Source of the DNA: Sphingomonadales bacterium
GTDB taxonomy: Bacteria > Pseudomonadota > Alphaproteobacteria > Sphingomonadales > Sphingomonadaceae
NCBI GenBank assembly: GCA_028871475.1
Contig: JAGWMZ010000001.1
Location: 1-64,000 of the forward strand
Reading direction: 5' to 3'
Length of the DNA stretch: 64,000 nt
The translations under genes were made by a program, and so were the position numbers. Each line of letters opens with the position of its first letter. The stretch's first letter is position 1. The notes under the pieces were generated by a model. It ran no database searches. It was not told the DNA's origin and was given only the letters and a program-made list of their open reading frames with translations. Shown piece after piece: positions 25,499 through 32,638 of this stretch.

Positions 25499-26152
25499 AT
25501 GAAAGAAAGCAAGGAATGGGTCCGCCAGCCGATGGTGGACAAAGCGGCTGATGAAATCGTCGCCACGCGCGGTTGCGCTGTCACTGAGGTCAAGCCTTAC
25601 CAGGTAGCCAAGCATCTTGGCTGTGAGCCCAACATTTCCCTTTACGCCAAGGTCCGCGACTGGCGTCGTCGCCGACTGGATGAGGCCGGGACGGCCGACA
25701 TCGAGGTTTCCCCCGCCGTGGAGGCCGGCTTTCGCGCCATTCTCGACCGACAGAACGCCGAGGCAACCGATCATTTCATGCAAACCGTCCGGCAGGTCGG
25801 TGGTGACCTTAATCGCGCGGCCATGCTGCGCGTGGCAAATGCGGAGCGCCGTTGCGATGAGGCCGAAACCGAAACCGCCGAGGTGCTGGAACTTTGCCAG
25901 AAGGCCGAGGAGGAACTCGCTGACGCCAACGTGAAGATCACCGCGTTGGCGCAGGCGCTGGCTGACGCCCAGCGTCGCGAAGACCACCTGCGCGGCAGGC
26001 TCGAACAGTGTCAGATGGATGCCGAAGCCATGGGTGCAGCGAAGCCTGAGGAGGCTCCAGTCGAGGCGCAATCGTCGGACGAAAAGTCCACCGCAGACAC
26101 CCCGGCGCAACAGATGCTGGGGTTGTCAGATCCCGAATCTGATCGGCAATAA
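25499..26152 (+). CDS. KfrA-like DNA-binding protein with coiled-coil C-terminus
   Basis: The 217 residues have a KfrA_N-type DNA-binding domain at about 1-110 (QPMVDKAADEIVATRGCAVT, then KVRDWRRRRLDEAG) followed by a heptad-rich alanine/glutamate coiled coil (about 115-190) and an acidic tail. KfrA proteins bind DNA and assist plasmid maintenance and control. A 22-bp palindrome is upstream. The three unknown genes that follow on the same strand are separated from it by a structured 137-bp gap. The longer frame from 25427 is rejected because it would cover the operator. Confidence 0.75.
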   Translation: MKESKEWVRQPMVDKAADEIVATRGCAVTEVKPYQVAKHLGCEPNISLYAKVRDWRRRRLDEAGTADIEVSPAVEAGFRAILDRQNAEATDHFMQTVRQVGGDLNRAAMLRVANAERRCDEAETETAEVLELCQKAEEELADANVKITALAQALADAQRREDHLRGRLEQCQMDAEAMGAAKPEEAPVEAQSSDEKSTADTPAQQMLGLSDPESDRQ

Positions 26153-26206
26153 CAATGCTGAGCGTGCAGGCTGCAGCCTCCGGCTTACCGCTGCCGACTA
26201 TGAATT

Positions 26207-26223
26207 CCCGCAGAAATCAGCGG
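26207..26223 (+). repeat. Left copy of the CCCGCAGAAATC repeat
   Basis: CCCGCAGAAATCAGCGG. Its first 16 bases match the reverse complement of 29567-29582 at 15 positions, so inverted copies flank the three-gene block. The neighbouring GATTTTCTGC (26222-26231) pairs with it to form a short local hairpin, and GGAACCTC (26234-26241) also recurs at 29592-29599. Confidence 0.55.
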
Positions 26224-26256
26224 ATTTTCTGCAGGAACCTCCGCGCAGTGAACCTC

Positions 26257-26294
26257 GCCATGGTGGTCTCCTTTTCGAAGGAGGCCACCATGGC
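26257..26294 (+). promoter_or_regulatory. Hairpin that sequesters ribosome-binding site and start codon
   Basis: Arms GCCATGGTGGTCTCCTT (26257-26273) and AAGGAGGCCACCATGGC (26278-26294) pair over 17 bp, including one G-U pair, around a TTCG loop. The 3' arm contains the complete Shine-Dalgarno AAGGAGG and the ATG at 26290. In RNA this would strongly block initiation, so translation is likely gated by a protein, upstream translation or RNA refolding. At DNA level the near-palindrome could also be a protein-binding site. Confidence 0.7.
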
Positions 26295-27186
26295 ACACCC
26301 AATCATTCCGTTCTCAATGGAGGGCGCGCCCGCCCCCATCATCCGGCTCGATGCTCTTATTGCCAATGCTCAAGCCGAACTCGCCGCGGCCAAGGCACAG
26401 GTCGCATCAGCCGAAGCCGAATTGGCCGCAATCGAGCCTCATCCCCATGCCCATGGTCACACGGCGGGCGGAGACTGTCGCTACGCAGGCTTCCGCTCGG
26501 AGCATCGCCTGCCGCTGGCGGCATTGCTGGCAACCCCGTGGGAAGAGGCGCTCGGCAACGTCGAAGCCGCAGCATTGGCAATGCAAGCCGATTATCTGCT
26601 CAAGGGCTTCCCGATCCTGCTTGATTGTCAAAGTAGGCAATTGGGAGAGCAGGAATTCGCGGAGCGGGGCGCGGCGGTTATTGCCGCCCGTGCTGGACCC
26701 GGTGCTGTCCAGTCCAGCCTGGAGCCCATGCTGGCGATCGGCATGGTCTGGCATCTCTTCGGATTTCATCATCGTGACCGTTATGCCTGGGTGGGAGCCT
26801 TCGCCCGGCCGGGTTCCCTTAGGCAGCGTGTCGCAAGTACTGCAGAGGTGACATCCGAGACCGCCTTCGGTGACGCCTTGACCGCAACCATCAAGGCGCA
26901 ATCGGAAGAGTTCGCCCTGTGGGGGCGGCGCGAAATGGTCAGGCGCGCTGAGGCCAGAGACGCTGAGCGCCAGGCCTCCTGGGCAGCCATTCCGGAACAG
27001 TATCGTGAGAGCGGTTCATGGCGTTCCAAAGCACCGACCAAACGGCAACGCCACCTCATGCAGCGGATCGAGGCTGCAAGGAGCCTGCCCATAACCATCC
27101 CCGGTCGTCGCGGTGATGTGTCCGACTGGATCAAAACCTCGGGCGGAAATCCACGTTTCGCCCGACTCAGCGAGGAGGAAGCATGA
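26290..27186 (+). CDS. Unknown protein, first gene of a three-gene module
   Basis: The 298 residues show an N-terminal alanine-rich coiled coil (AQAELAAAKAQVASAEAELA, about 27-46), then a His-rich stretch PHPHAHGHT near 51-59, then a globular region with FGFHHRDRYAW near 160 and a basic C-terminus (KAPTKRQRHLMQRIEAARS). The histidines could bind a metal, but no known family or catalytic motif is recognised. ATG 26290 follows a perfect AAGGAGG that is locked in a hairpin. An in-frame ATG at 26260 is an alternative start. The TGA overlaps the next gene's ATG. Confidence 0.7.
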   Translation: MAHPIIPFSMEGAPAPIIRLDALIANAQAELAAAKAQVASAEAELAAIEPHPHAHGHTAGGDCRYAGFRSEHRLPLAALLATPWEEALGNVEAAALAMQADYLLKGFPILLDCQSRQLGEQEFAERGAAVIAARAGPGAVQSSLEPMLAIGMVWHLFGFHHRDRYAWVGAFARPGSLRQRVASTAEVTSETAFGDALTATIKAQSEEFALWGRREMVRRAEARDAERQASWAAIPEQYRESGSWRSKAPTKRQRHLMQRIEAARSLPITIPGRRGDVSDWIKTSGGNPRFARLSEEEA

Positions 27187-27524
27187 TGGCCGACAATACC
27201 AACCAGCCTTGGGCGCTGCGGCCCGCAACCTTCACAATCATTGACAAGGGCGAGACGCTCACAGTCAACGATGTTCAGCGCTGGGTCGAGGAGCGCAAGC
27301 AGCTTCTCAAGCGGGCCCGCGCCATTCTCGACAAATACAATGGCAAGCTGGCCTCGCTGTACCCGCATTATGCCGCCCTGATCAGCATTGTCCTGCGGCT
27401 GGAGGAGCTCCGGCTGATCTTCGTCAGCTTCAACCAGCAGCGCAATCTGCACGCCGACGCCAACATCACCGCGATGATGGCCTATTTCAATGATCCCAAA
27501 AATCTGGAGGGCATTGATGATTGA
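27183..27524 (+). CDS. Unknown small protein, second gene of the module
   Basis: The 113 residues look predominantly helical (VQRWVEERKQLLKRARAILD, ALISIVLRLEELRLIF). There is no signal peptide, membrane segment or known motif. It overlaps the previous gene by 4 bases (ATGA) and the next by 8 bases, so the three products are probably made in fixed ratio and may form a complex (inference). Confidence 0.7.
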   Translation: MMADNTNQPWALRPATFTIIDKGETLTVNDVQRWVEERKQLLKRARAILDKYNGKLASLYPHYAALISIVLRLEELRLIFVSFNQQRNLHADANITAMMAYFNDPKNLEGIDD

Positions 27525-29562
27525 GCTCACCGATGCCGTGCAGCGGCACATCCATGCCATCGCGGTGCGCGATAAAGTCGTGCCCGACGATGCTTCGGAC
27601 ATGACGCTCGTGGCGGATGCCTCGCCCAAGCAGATCGAGCGTCAACTGCAGGCCATGCTACCCGGCGTTGATTTTGCCGGTTGTGCGGCTCGCGGTGTTC
27701 TCGATGATCCGGTCGGCCGACGTGTCGGCCGGGTCGCGTTCAATGCCTCGATCCGCGCCTTATGGGCCGGTGATATCTGGACAGGCACCGGGCCCGCTCC
27801 GCACCGTCTGCCCGAGAACGCAGCGGGTATTCGCCGCTTCATTCGTCAACAGACCCTGCTCTGCGGCACTGATCCCGATGACACGGCATTCGACCAACAG
27901 ATCGAGCGGCTGCTCGGCTTCGGCATTGCGGACCACGCCAGCATTTCCGACCTGCTGCGGGAGAACAGCCCACTTGCGCGGCTTTTCGTCTCGACGTCCA
28001 TGCTGGTTGCCGCTTGTGTGAGATATGAGAAGAAGCGGGCGAAGACCGAAGCAACCGGGCGCGATAAAACCGCGACCGCCTGTGCGGCAGCTTCGGTGGA
28101 AGCGGCTTTGACCGGGACGGCCCGGATCGCAGCAGATATCGTGCTCTCGCATGAGGGCATTCGATCCGGCACGCGCAGCATTGCCATGCTTCTGGCAAGC
28201 AAGGTGGAAGCCTTTCGCCGCACTCGCTCGGACAAGAGCGTAACCTCTGCGGTGCGGTTGGCCATGAGCGCTGCCAATGCCGTCCATCTCTTCCTGACCC
28301 GTGGGACACGCCAGGACGTTCCGCTGGAATATGACCGAAACCCGGAACGACTGCCGGGACGGCTGGTGACCCGTTCCGCCGCAGCCGAGGAAACGGTGAA
28401 AGCGATGCTGGACGACGTAGCGGCAGTCGATTGTCACGGCCTCTATCTGCTGCTGATGGCCCGGCGGCTGGATGTCGCCCTGGCTCGCCATCCCTGGCTG
28501 GCCGCCCCCCATCCGATCTTTCGTCTGAGCTATGGTTACATTGGCGGATTTGCCCTTTTCGCCGAGTTCGAGCGGCTCGGCGTCATCATTCGCACCATGA
28601 TGGATCGACAGAGCCAGCAGGACGGGACCATGCTGGACAGCACGACGATGCGCCCGGTATTCGCCAGTCCGCCCGAGACCAGCGATGCCATCCAGCTTCA
28701 GACGGCGGCGGGGCGTTACCTCGATCTGGGGGTCTATCACCGGGCGGTCACGACAGGTTTCATCAAGCGCAAGGCGTATTGGATGGGCAAGACGGTTCCG
28801 GATTATACCCATCATGCCTATGCAAACGGGTCGCGGTTCTGCAATCTGGGAGACGCGGCGTTGGATGCTTCGACCCATGACTTCATGCGCCGGACGGAAT
28901 GGCAGAAGCCAACCCAGTGCGGTACGAAGCGGCATGATCTGGTCCTGTTTTATGGCCTGAACATTGAGAACACGATCATTCTCGCCCTACGGCAGATTTC
29001 CGATCGCCTTGGCCATCGCGAGTTCAACAATGATTGGTGGCTCGTGTATGGCCACACTGTGCTTCGTATCCTGAGCCGCGTCGCGCCGTCCGCGGCTGCG
29101 TGGCTGGAAATGGCCTGGTCGTTGAAGGCCTACGAAGCGAACTGCAAGGGGCTGCGGAACAGGGCAACCGAGTTGGCACGGCGCTTCAACGATCATGACT
29201 ATGACCGGCCCGTCGGCGCATTCTTCGACTATGCCTTATGGTTTGATCGCGATCGCGACATTCCCTTCTGGGACCGGCTTCAGAAGGGCGTGCAACTCTA
29301 CAAGGCATTCGGATCCAGCTTCATTCCTCCAGAGCGCGAGCCCTTGCCTGGGCGGCAGGGACGGCGTCCGACGCCAGCCCAGGCCCCACCGTCGCGCTGG
29401 CAACAGATCATGATGGAGGCGAAGGCGGCGTTTGACGCCTACCTGCCGCTCTATCTCAAGAGCCGGCCGAGCCGGCTGACCGCGCGAATCATGGCGCGGA
29501 TGAGCCAAGGCTATTCCGCCTTCGCCTCCGATCCGCAGTTCAGCACCGTGTTCAGGGTGTAA
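27517..29562 (+). CDS. Large unknown protein, third gene of the module
   Basis: The 681 residues are soluble and rich in helices and arginine, with no recognised domain. Notable stretches are HGLYLLLMARRLDVALA, FKIRxA-free central loops, YGLNIENTIILALRQIS and EFNNDWWLVYGHTVLRILSR. The C-terminus is basic. GGAGG precedes the ATG at 27517, inside the end of the previous gene. The codon use is GC-rich, like that of its neighbours. I cannot assign a function. Its position next to a KfrA-like regulator and relaxase region suggests plasmid-type maintenance, transfer or defence. Confidence 0.7.
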   Translation: MIELTDAVQRHIHAIAVRDKVVPDDASDMTLVADASPKQIERQLQAMLPGVDFAGCAARGVLDDPVGRRVGRVAFNASIRALWAGDIWTGTGPAPHRLPENAAGIRRFIRQQTLLCGTDPDDTAFDQQIERLLGFGIADHASISDLLRENSPLARLFVSTSMLVAACVRYEKKRAKTEATGRDKTATACAAASVEAALTGTARIAADIVLSHEGIRSGTRSIAMLLASKVEAFRRTRSDKSVTSAVRLAMSAANAVHLFLTRGTRQDVPLEYDRNPERLPGRLVTRSAAAEETVKAMLDDVAAVDCHGLYLLLMARRLDVALARHPWLAAPHPIFRLSYGYIGGFALFAEFERLGVIIRTMMDRQSQQDGTMLDSTTMRPVFASPPETSDAIQLQTAAGRYLDLGVYHRAVTTGFIKRKAYWMGKTVPDYTHHAYANGSRFCNLGDAALDASTHDFMRRTEWQKPTQCGTKRHDLVLFYGLNIENTIILALRQISDRLGHREFNNDWWLVYGHTVLRILSRVAPSAAAWLEMAWSLKAYEANCKGLRNRATELARRFNDHDYDRPVGAFFDYALWFDRDRDIPFWDRLQKGVQLYKAFGSSFIPPEREPLPGRQGRRPTPAQAPPSRWQQIMMEAKAAFDAYLPLYLKSRPSRLTARIMARMSQGYSAFASDPQFSTVFRV

Positions 29563-29566
29563 AAAG

Positions 29567-29582
29567 CGCGGATTTCTGCGGG
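29567..29582 (-). repeat. Right copy of the CCCGCAGAAATC repeat
   Basis: CGCGGATTTCTGCGGG, starting 5 bases after the stop of the large unknown gene. The reverse complement matches 26207-26222 at 15 of 16 positions. It is followed by TTTTCAGCGGGAACCTC, which resembles the end of the left copy. Confidence 0.55.
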
Positions 29583-29736
29583 TTTTCAGCGGGAACCTCT
29601 CCCGGATTGGTCTGGGCACCACCGGCGCATGGAAACGTCCGAGCCCCATCCCGAACCAAGCCAGTCGCGAGAACCGACTCAATCTGGCACACTCTTGCAA
29701 ATGGCCAGTGTTTGGGCGCCAAACCCCGACTTTCTA

Positions 29737-29765
29737 CCGTCAATCAACGCGAAATCTGCTATAAT
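29737..29765 (+). promoter_or_regulatory. Promoter of the small gene plus integrase
   Basis: -10 TATAAT (29760-29765) and -35-like CCGTCA (29737-29742) with a 17-bp spacer. GTCAATC and AAATCTGCTATAA are shared with the promoter at 24998-25026, so a common regulator is possible. The -35 is weak, which fits an integrase gene that is normally low. Confidence 0.55.
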
Positions 29766-29834
29766 CTTTTCCTTGTTGGGTCAGGTGGTGACGACGACGG
29801 TAAACGTGCGCTTCAACGGCAGTCGCACGTAGCC

Positions 29835-30044
29835 GTGGCCCGCGCACCCTCCTCATTTAAGCAGGCCGATTTGGTACGTGCGGTGAAAGCCGTTCAGGCC
29901 TGCGGGCTGGATATAGTCAGGACCGAGATCAGTCCTGATGGGCGCATTATCATTCATCACCACGGCACGGAAATTTCCAAATCCGAGGATGAATTTGAAG
30001 CATGGAGGGCACGGCGCGATGCGCGTTCGGTTAAAGGGCATTAA
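29835..30044 (+). CDS. Small protein overlapping the integrase gene
   Basis: About 69 residues from GTG 29835 (VARAPSSFKQADLVRAVKAV ...). A short helix-rich N-terminus is followed by a beta hairpin (IVRTEISPDGRIIIHH) and a charged tail. It overlaps the integrase start by 26 bases. Small proteins of this type often stand directly before alphaproteobacterial tyrosine integrases and may act in directionality or expression, but there is no direct motif for an excisionase. The start is uncertain; GTG 29835 is the only good choice after the promoter. Confidence 0.6.
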   Translation: MARAPSSFKQADLVRAVKAVQACGLDIVRTEISPDGRIIIHHHGTEISKSEDEFEAWRARRDARSVKGH

Positions 30045-31095
30045 TCGGATATCCAAGCGGCTCGCTGACGGTTCCAAAGTGACCTATTATTATGCGTGGA
30101 AAGGGGGCCCACGTCTCGAGGGCGAGCCCGGCAGCCCTGAGTTCCACGCCAGCTATAACCGCGCCGTTGAGTCCCGGAAGGTGACTCCGGCTGGATCGCT
30201 CCAATTCATCTTCAATGGGTACACCGCTTCGGCTGACTTTGAAGCGCTGGCCCCACGTACCCGCGCCGACTACCGCAAGCAGCTCAAGGTCATCGAAGCA
30301 GAGTTCAGTGATTTCCCCATCAAGATGCTGGATGACCGACGTACGCGTGGTGAGTTCATGGCTTGGCGGGATCGGCTGGCGATCAAATCGCGCCGTCAGG
30401 CTGACTATGCATTTGCCGTGCTCGCCCGCTGCCTGTCATGGGGCGTTGATCGCGGCATTGCCTCCTTCAACCCCTGCAAAGATGCAGGCCGCGTCTACCG
30501 CGCCAACCGTTCGGAGAACGTATGGACAGATACAGACGAAGCCGCTTTCCTCGCGAAAGCCCCATCGCACCTCCATCTTGCGCTTTTGCTGGCCCTATGG
30601 ACCGGACAGCGGCAAGGTGACCTCTTGCGCCTGACTTGGGCCGCCTACGACGGGAAGCATATTCGCCTCAAGCAGCGCAAGACAGGTGTGCGCGTTGTTA
30701 TCCCTGTAGGGGCACCGCTCAAGGTTGCGCTGGATGCTGCAAAGGTGAAGCGAGCCGCCGAACCGGAGAAGCCTGCACCGCTGACGATCCTTGCGACCGA
30801 AAATCGCACTTCATGGACCGAGTCCGGCTTCCGGGCCTCGTGGCGCAAGGGTTGTATGAAAGCAGGCGTTGTGGGCGTCACATTCCATGACTTGCGTGGT
30901 ACGGCGGTTACGCGCTTGGCCATCGCGGGATGCACCGAAGCGGAGATTGCAACCATCACCGGACACTCGCTGAAGGACGTGGGCACGATCCTAGACGCTC
31001 ACTATCTGAAGCGGGATGGCAGCCTTGCAGAATCTGCTATACGCAAGCTCGAAACACAAACAAAACTCCCAACTGGCAGCCCAACTGCCCTTTGA
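30019..31095 (+). CDS. int: Tyrosine recombinase / integrase of the island
   Basis: The 358 residues carry the full catalytic set: Arg in TGQRQGDLLRL near residue 198, Lys in KQRKTGVRVVIP, HDLRGT near 290, TGHSLKD near 314, and the nucleophile Tyr in DAHYLKRD near 328. An N-terminal arm domain and a SAM-like core-binding domain precede them. The start ATG 30019 has GGAGGG upstream; the longer frame from 29938 covers the previous gene. The gene points at the tRNA-Met, 39 bp away, whose 3' part is duplicated at both island ends, so it is the enzyme that integrates the element. Confidence 0.92.
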   Translation: MRVRLKGINRISKRLADGSKVTYYYAWKGGPRLEGEPGSPEFHASYNRAVESRKVTPAGSLQFIFNGYTASADFEALAPRTRADYRKQLKVIEAEFSDFPIKMLDDRRTRGEFMAWRDRLAIKSRRQADYAFAVLARCLSWGVDRGIASFNPCKDAGRVYRANRSENVWTDTDEAAFLAKAPSHLHLALLLALWTGQRQGDLLRLTWAAYDGKHIRLKQRKTGVRVVIPVGAPLKVALDAAKVKRAAEPEKPAPLTILATENRTSWTESGFRASWRKGCMKAGVVGVTFHDLRGTAVTRLAIAGCTEAEIATITGHSLKDVGTILDAHYLKRDGSLAESAIRKLETQTKLPTGSPTAL

Positions 31096-31134
31096 GAGTC
31101 CATCGCTAACCCGAGAAAAATGCTTTAAAAGCAA

Positions 31135-31185
31135 TGGTAGCGGAGGAGGGACTCGAACCCCCGACACGCGGATTATGATTCCGCT
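31135..31185. repeat. attR: Right attachment-site repeat, inside the tRNA gene
   Basis: Identical over 51 bases to 248-298. It restores the 3' half of the tRNA gene, so the gene remains functional after insertion. Together the two copies delimit an island of about 30.9 kb. Confidence 0.9.
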
Positions 31186-31211
31186 GCTCTAACCGACTGA
31201 GCTACTCCGCC
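31135..31211 (-). tRNA. tRNA-Met (anticodon CAT), island insertion target
   Basis: 77-nt tRNA on the minus strand. The acceptor strand GGCGGAG pairs with CTCCGCT (one G-U), the D-arm is GCTC...GAGC, and the anticodon stem GCGGA/TCCGC encloses loop ATCATAA with anticodon CAT. The T-arm has GGTTCGAGTCC, and CCA is encoded. I read it as elongator methionine; a lysidine-modified tRNA-Ile(CAT) cannot be excluded by eye. The 3' 51 bases come from the element and are repeated at 248-298. Confidence 0.93.
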
Positions 31212-31525
31212 ATACCACAATGCAGCATGGGCTGCCTGCCGTCAGATGGGTCAACCGTCCGGGGCAGGCGCGGTCCTTAGGCGGGGCTGGCGTGGGGGTC
31301 AACTGGAAAAATCAGCATCATAATCTTTTCCACAGACGAAGCACCGGCACGCGCCCGATGGGACTACAAATTCGGAAAATTCACGCAGAAATCAACCCTA
31401 AGCGCCTCGGAGCATCTGCTCACACGCGCTTCGGCAATGGCCGCGCTGCCACAAAAGACTCTTTGATCATGGCGTCACACGAACCTGCACAATCCCGCAC
31501 CCTTTCACCGCAGCGCCAGGCACGC
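31212..31525. other. Intergenic region between tRNA-Met and mltG
   Basis: About 310 bases without a convincing gene. It holds the tRNA promoter and the 3' untranslated region of mltG. A long rightward open frame covers it but continues antisense through mltG, so I reject it. Confidence 0.6.
31274..31302 (-). promoter_or_regulatory. Promoter of tRNA-Met
   Basis: On the minus strand, -35 TTGACC (31302-31297), 17-bp GC-rich spacer and -10 TAAGGA (31279-31274), about 60 bases before the tRNA 5' end. TTGAC with a CCTAAGG-like -10 is common for alphaproteobacterial tRNA genes. Confidence 0.5.
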
Positions 31526-32500
31526 CTAGATCTCCCCGCGTGCGCGGCGGATGGCAAACCACTTTTTGACGTTCTCATTATGCTCGGCCAGCGTGTCGGC
31601 AAAAACATGGCCATGGTTGCCGTCTGCCACCATATAGAGCGCCTGGGTCTTGGCCGGATGCAACACAGCCTCAATGCTGGCGCGCCCCGGATTGGTGATC
31701 GGCCCCTTGGGCAGCCCCTGCATCGAATAGGTGTTGTAATCGTTCTTGGCAACGATTTCGCTGTGCAGGATGCGGCGCCCCAGCGGTTTGCCCCGCGTGA
31801 TAGGATAAATGATCGTCGGGTCGGCCTGCAGGGGAATCCCCTGCCGCAAGCGGTTTTCATAAAGCCCCGCAACGATCGCCCGCTCGGCCGGTTTACCCGT
31901 TTCCTTCTCGACGATCGAGGCCAGCACCAGGGCCTCGCGCGGCGTCTTGACCGGCAAGTCAGGGTCACGCTTCGCCCATTGCTCGGCCAGGAATTTGGTC
32001 ATGGCGCCCTGCATGCGGGTGACGACCTGCACACGCGTCTCGCCCGCCTTCACATCATAGGTATCGGGCAGGATCGAGCCTTCGTCAGGCACCGTCACCG
32101 GACCGGCCAGCGCGCTTTGCGCCATCAGCCGCTCCTGAACCATGATGCTGGGCAACCCCTCGGGCACCGTCACAAAGCGGCGCAGCGCTTCATTGCCCGA
32201 CAGGATGGCCAGGATCTGCTCCTCGCTCGCTCCCTTGGGCAGCATGAACTCGCCCGCCTTCACATTCGCGCCACCATGGCCCAGCAGGCGCACATGCAAC
32301 CGGAAGGCCCGCGCCGAGGAAATGGCGCCCGCGGCCTGCAGACGCGTCGCCACGATGGAGAGGTTGGCGCCATCGGGCACGGTGAAGGTCTTGTCCTCCT
32401 TCAACGGGCCCGAGCCGTAATAGCCATGCAGCAGGCTGACCGCCGGAACGCCGACGACAAGCGCCACCACGCCCGCGATGATCAGAGTGGGTTTCTTCAT
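31526..32500 (-). CDS. mltG: Endolytic murein transglycosylase MltG
   Basis: This 324-residue YceG/MltG family protein cuts nascent peptidoglycan strands and releases them from the synthesis machinery. An N-terminal membrane anchor (LIIAGVVALVVGVPAVSLL, about 6-24) is followed by a LysM-like part (FTVPDGANLSIVATRLQAAG), and the catalytic domain has the key Glu in LASIVEKETGKP plus GLYENRLRQGIPLQADPT. ATG 32500 was chosen; a GTG sits directly before it. It is the last gene of acpP-fabF-mltG, a conserved order. Confidence 0.92.
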   Translation of the reverse strand: MKKPTLIIAGVVALVVGVPAVSLLHGYYGSGPLKEDKTFTVPDGANLSIVATRLQAAGAISSARAFRLHVRLLGHGGANVKAGEFMLPKGASEEQILAILSGNEALRRFVTVPEGLPSIMVQERLMAQSALAGPVTVPDEGSILPDTYDVKAGETRVQVVTRMQGAMTKFLAEQWAKRDPDLPVKTPREALVLASIVEKETGKPAERAIVAGLYENRLRQGIPLQADPTIIYPITRGKPLGRRILHSEIVAKNDYNTYSMQGLPKGPITNPGRASIEAVLHPAKTQALYMVADGNHGHVFADTLAEHNENVKKWFAIRRARGEI

Positions 32501-32638
32501 CACGCCATTGCTCCGGGCACAGCCCCATCAGCCGGGATATTGCCCGGCGGGTTCGTCACTAAAAGAGATGGGGCCGGAAAGCGGATTGTCCACCCCCGGC
32601 CCCTTCGGGTTTCATCAAGGACCGCTTAGACCCTGCCC

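Noticed and set aside
30019..31095. The integrase frame extended upstream to 29938
   Set aside because: The extra 27 codons lie within the preceding small gene, and the best ribosome-binding site precedes 30019.
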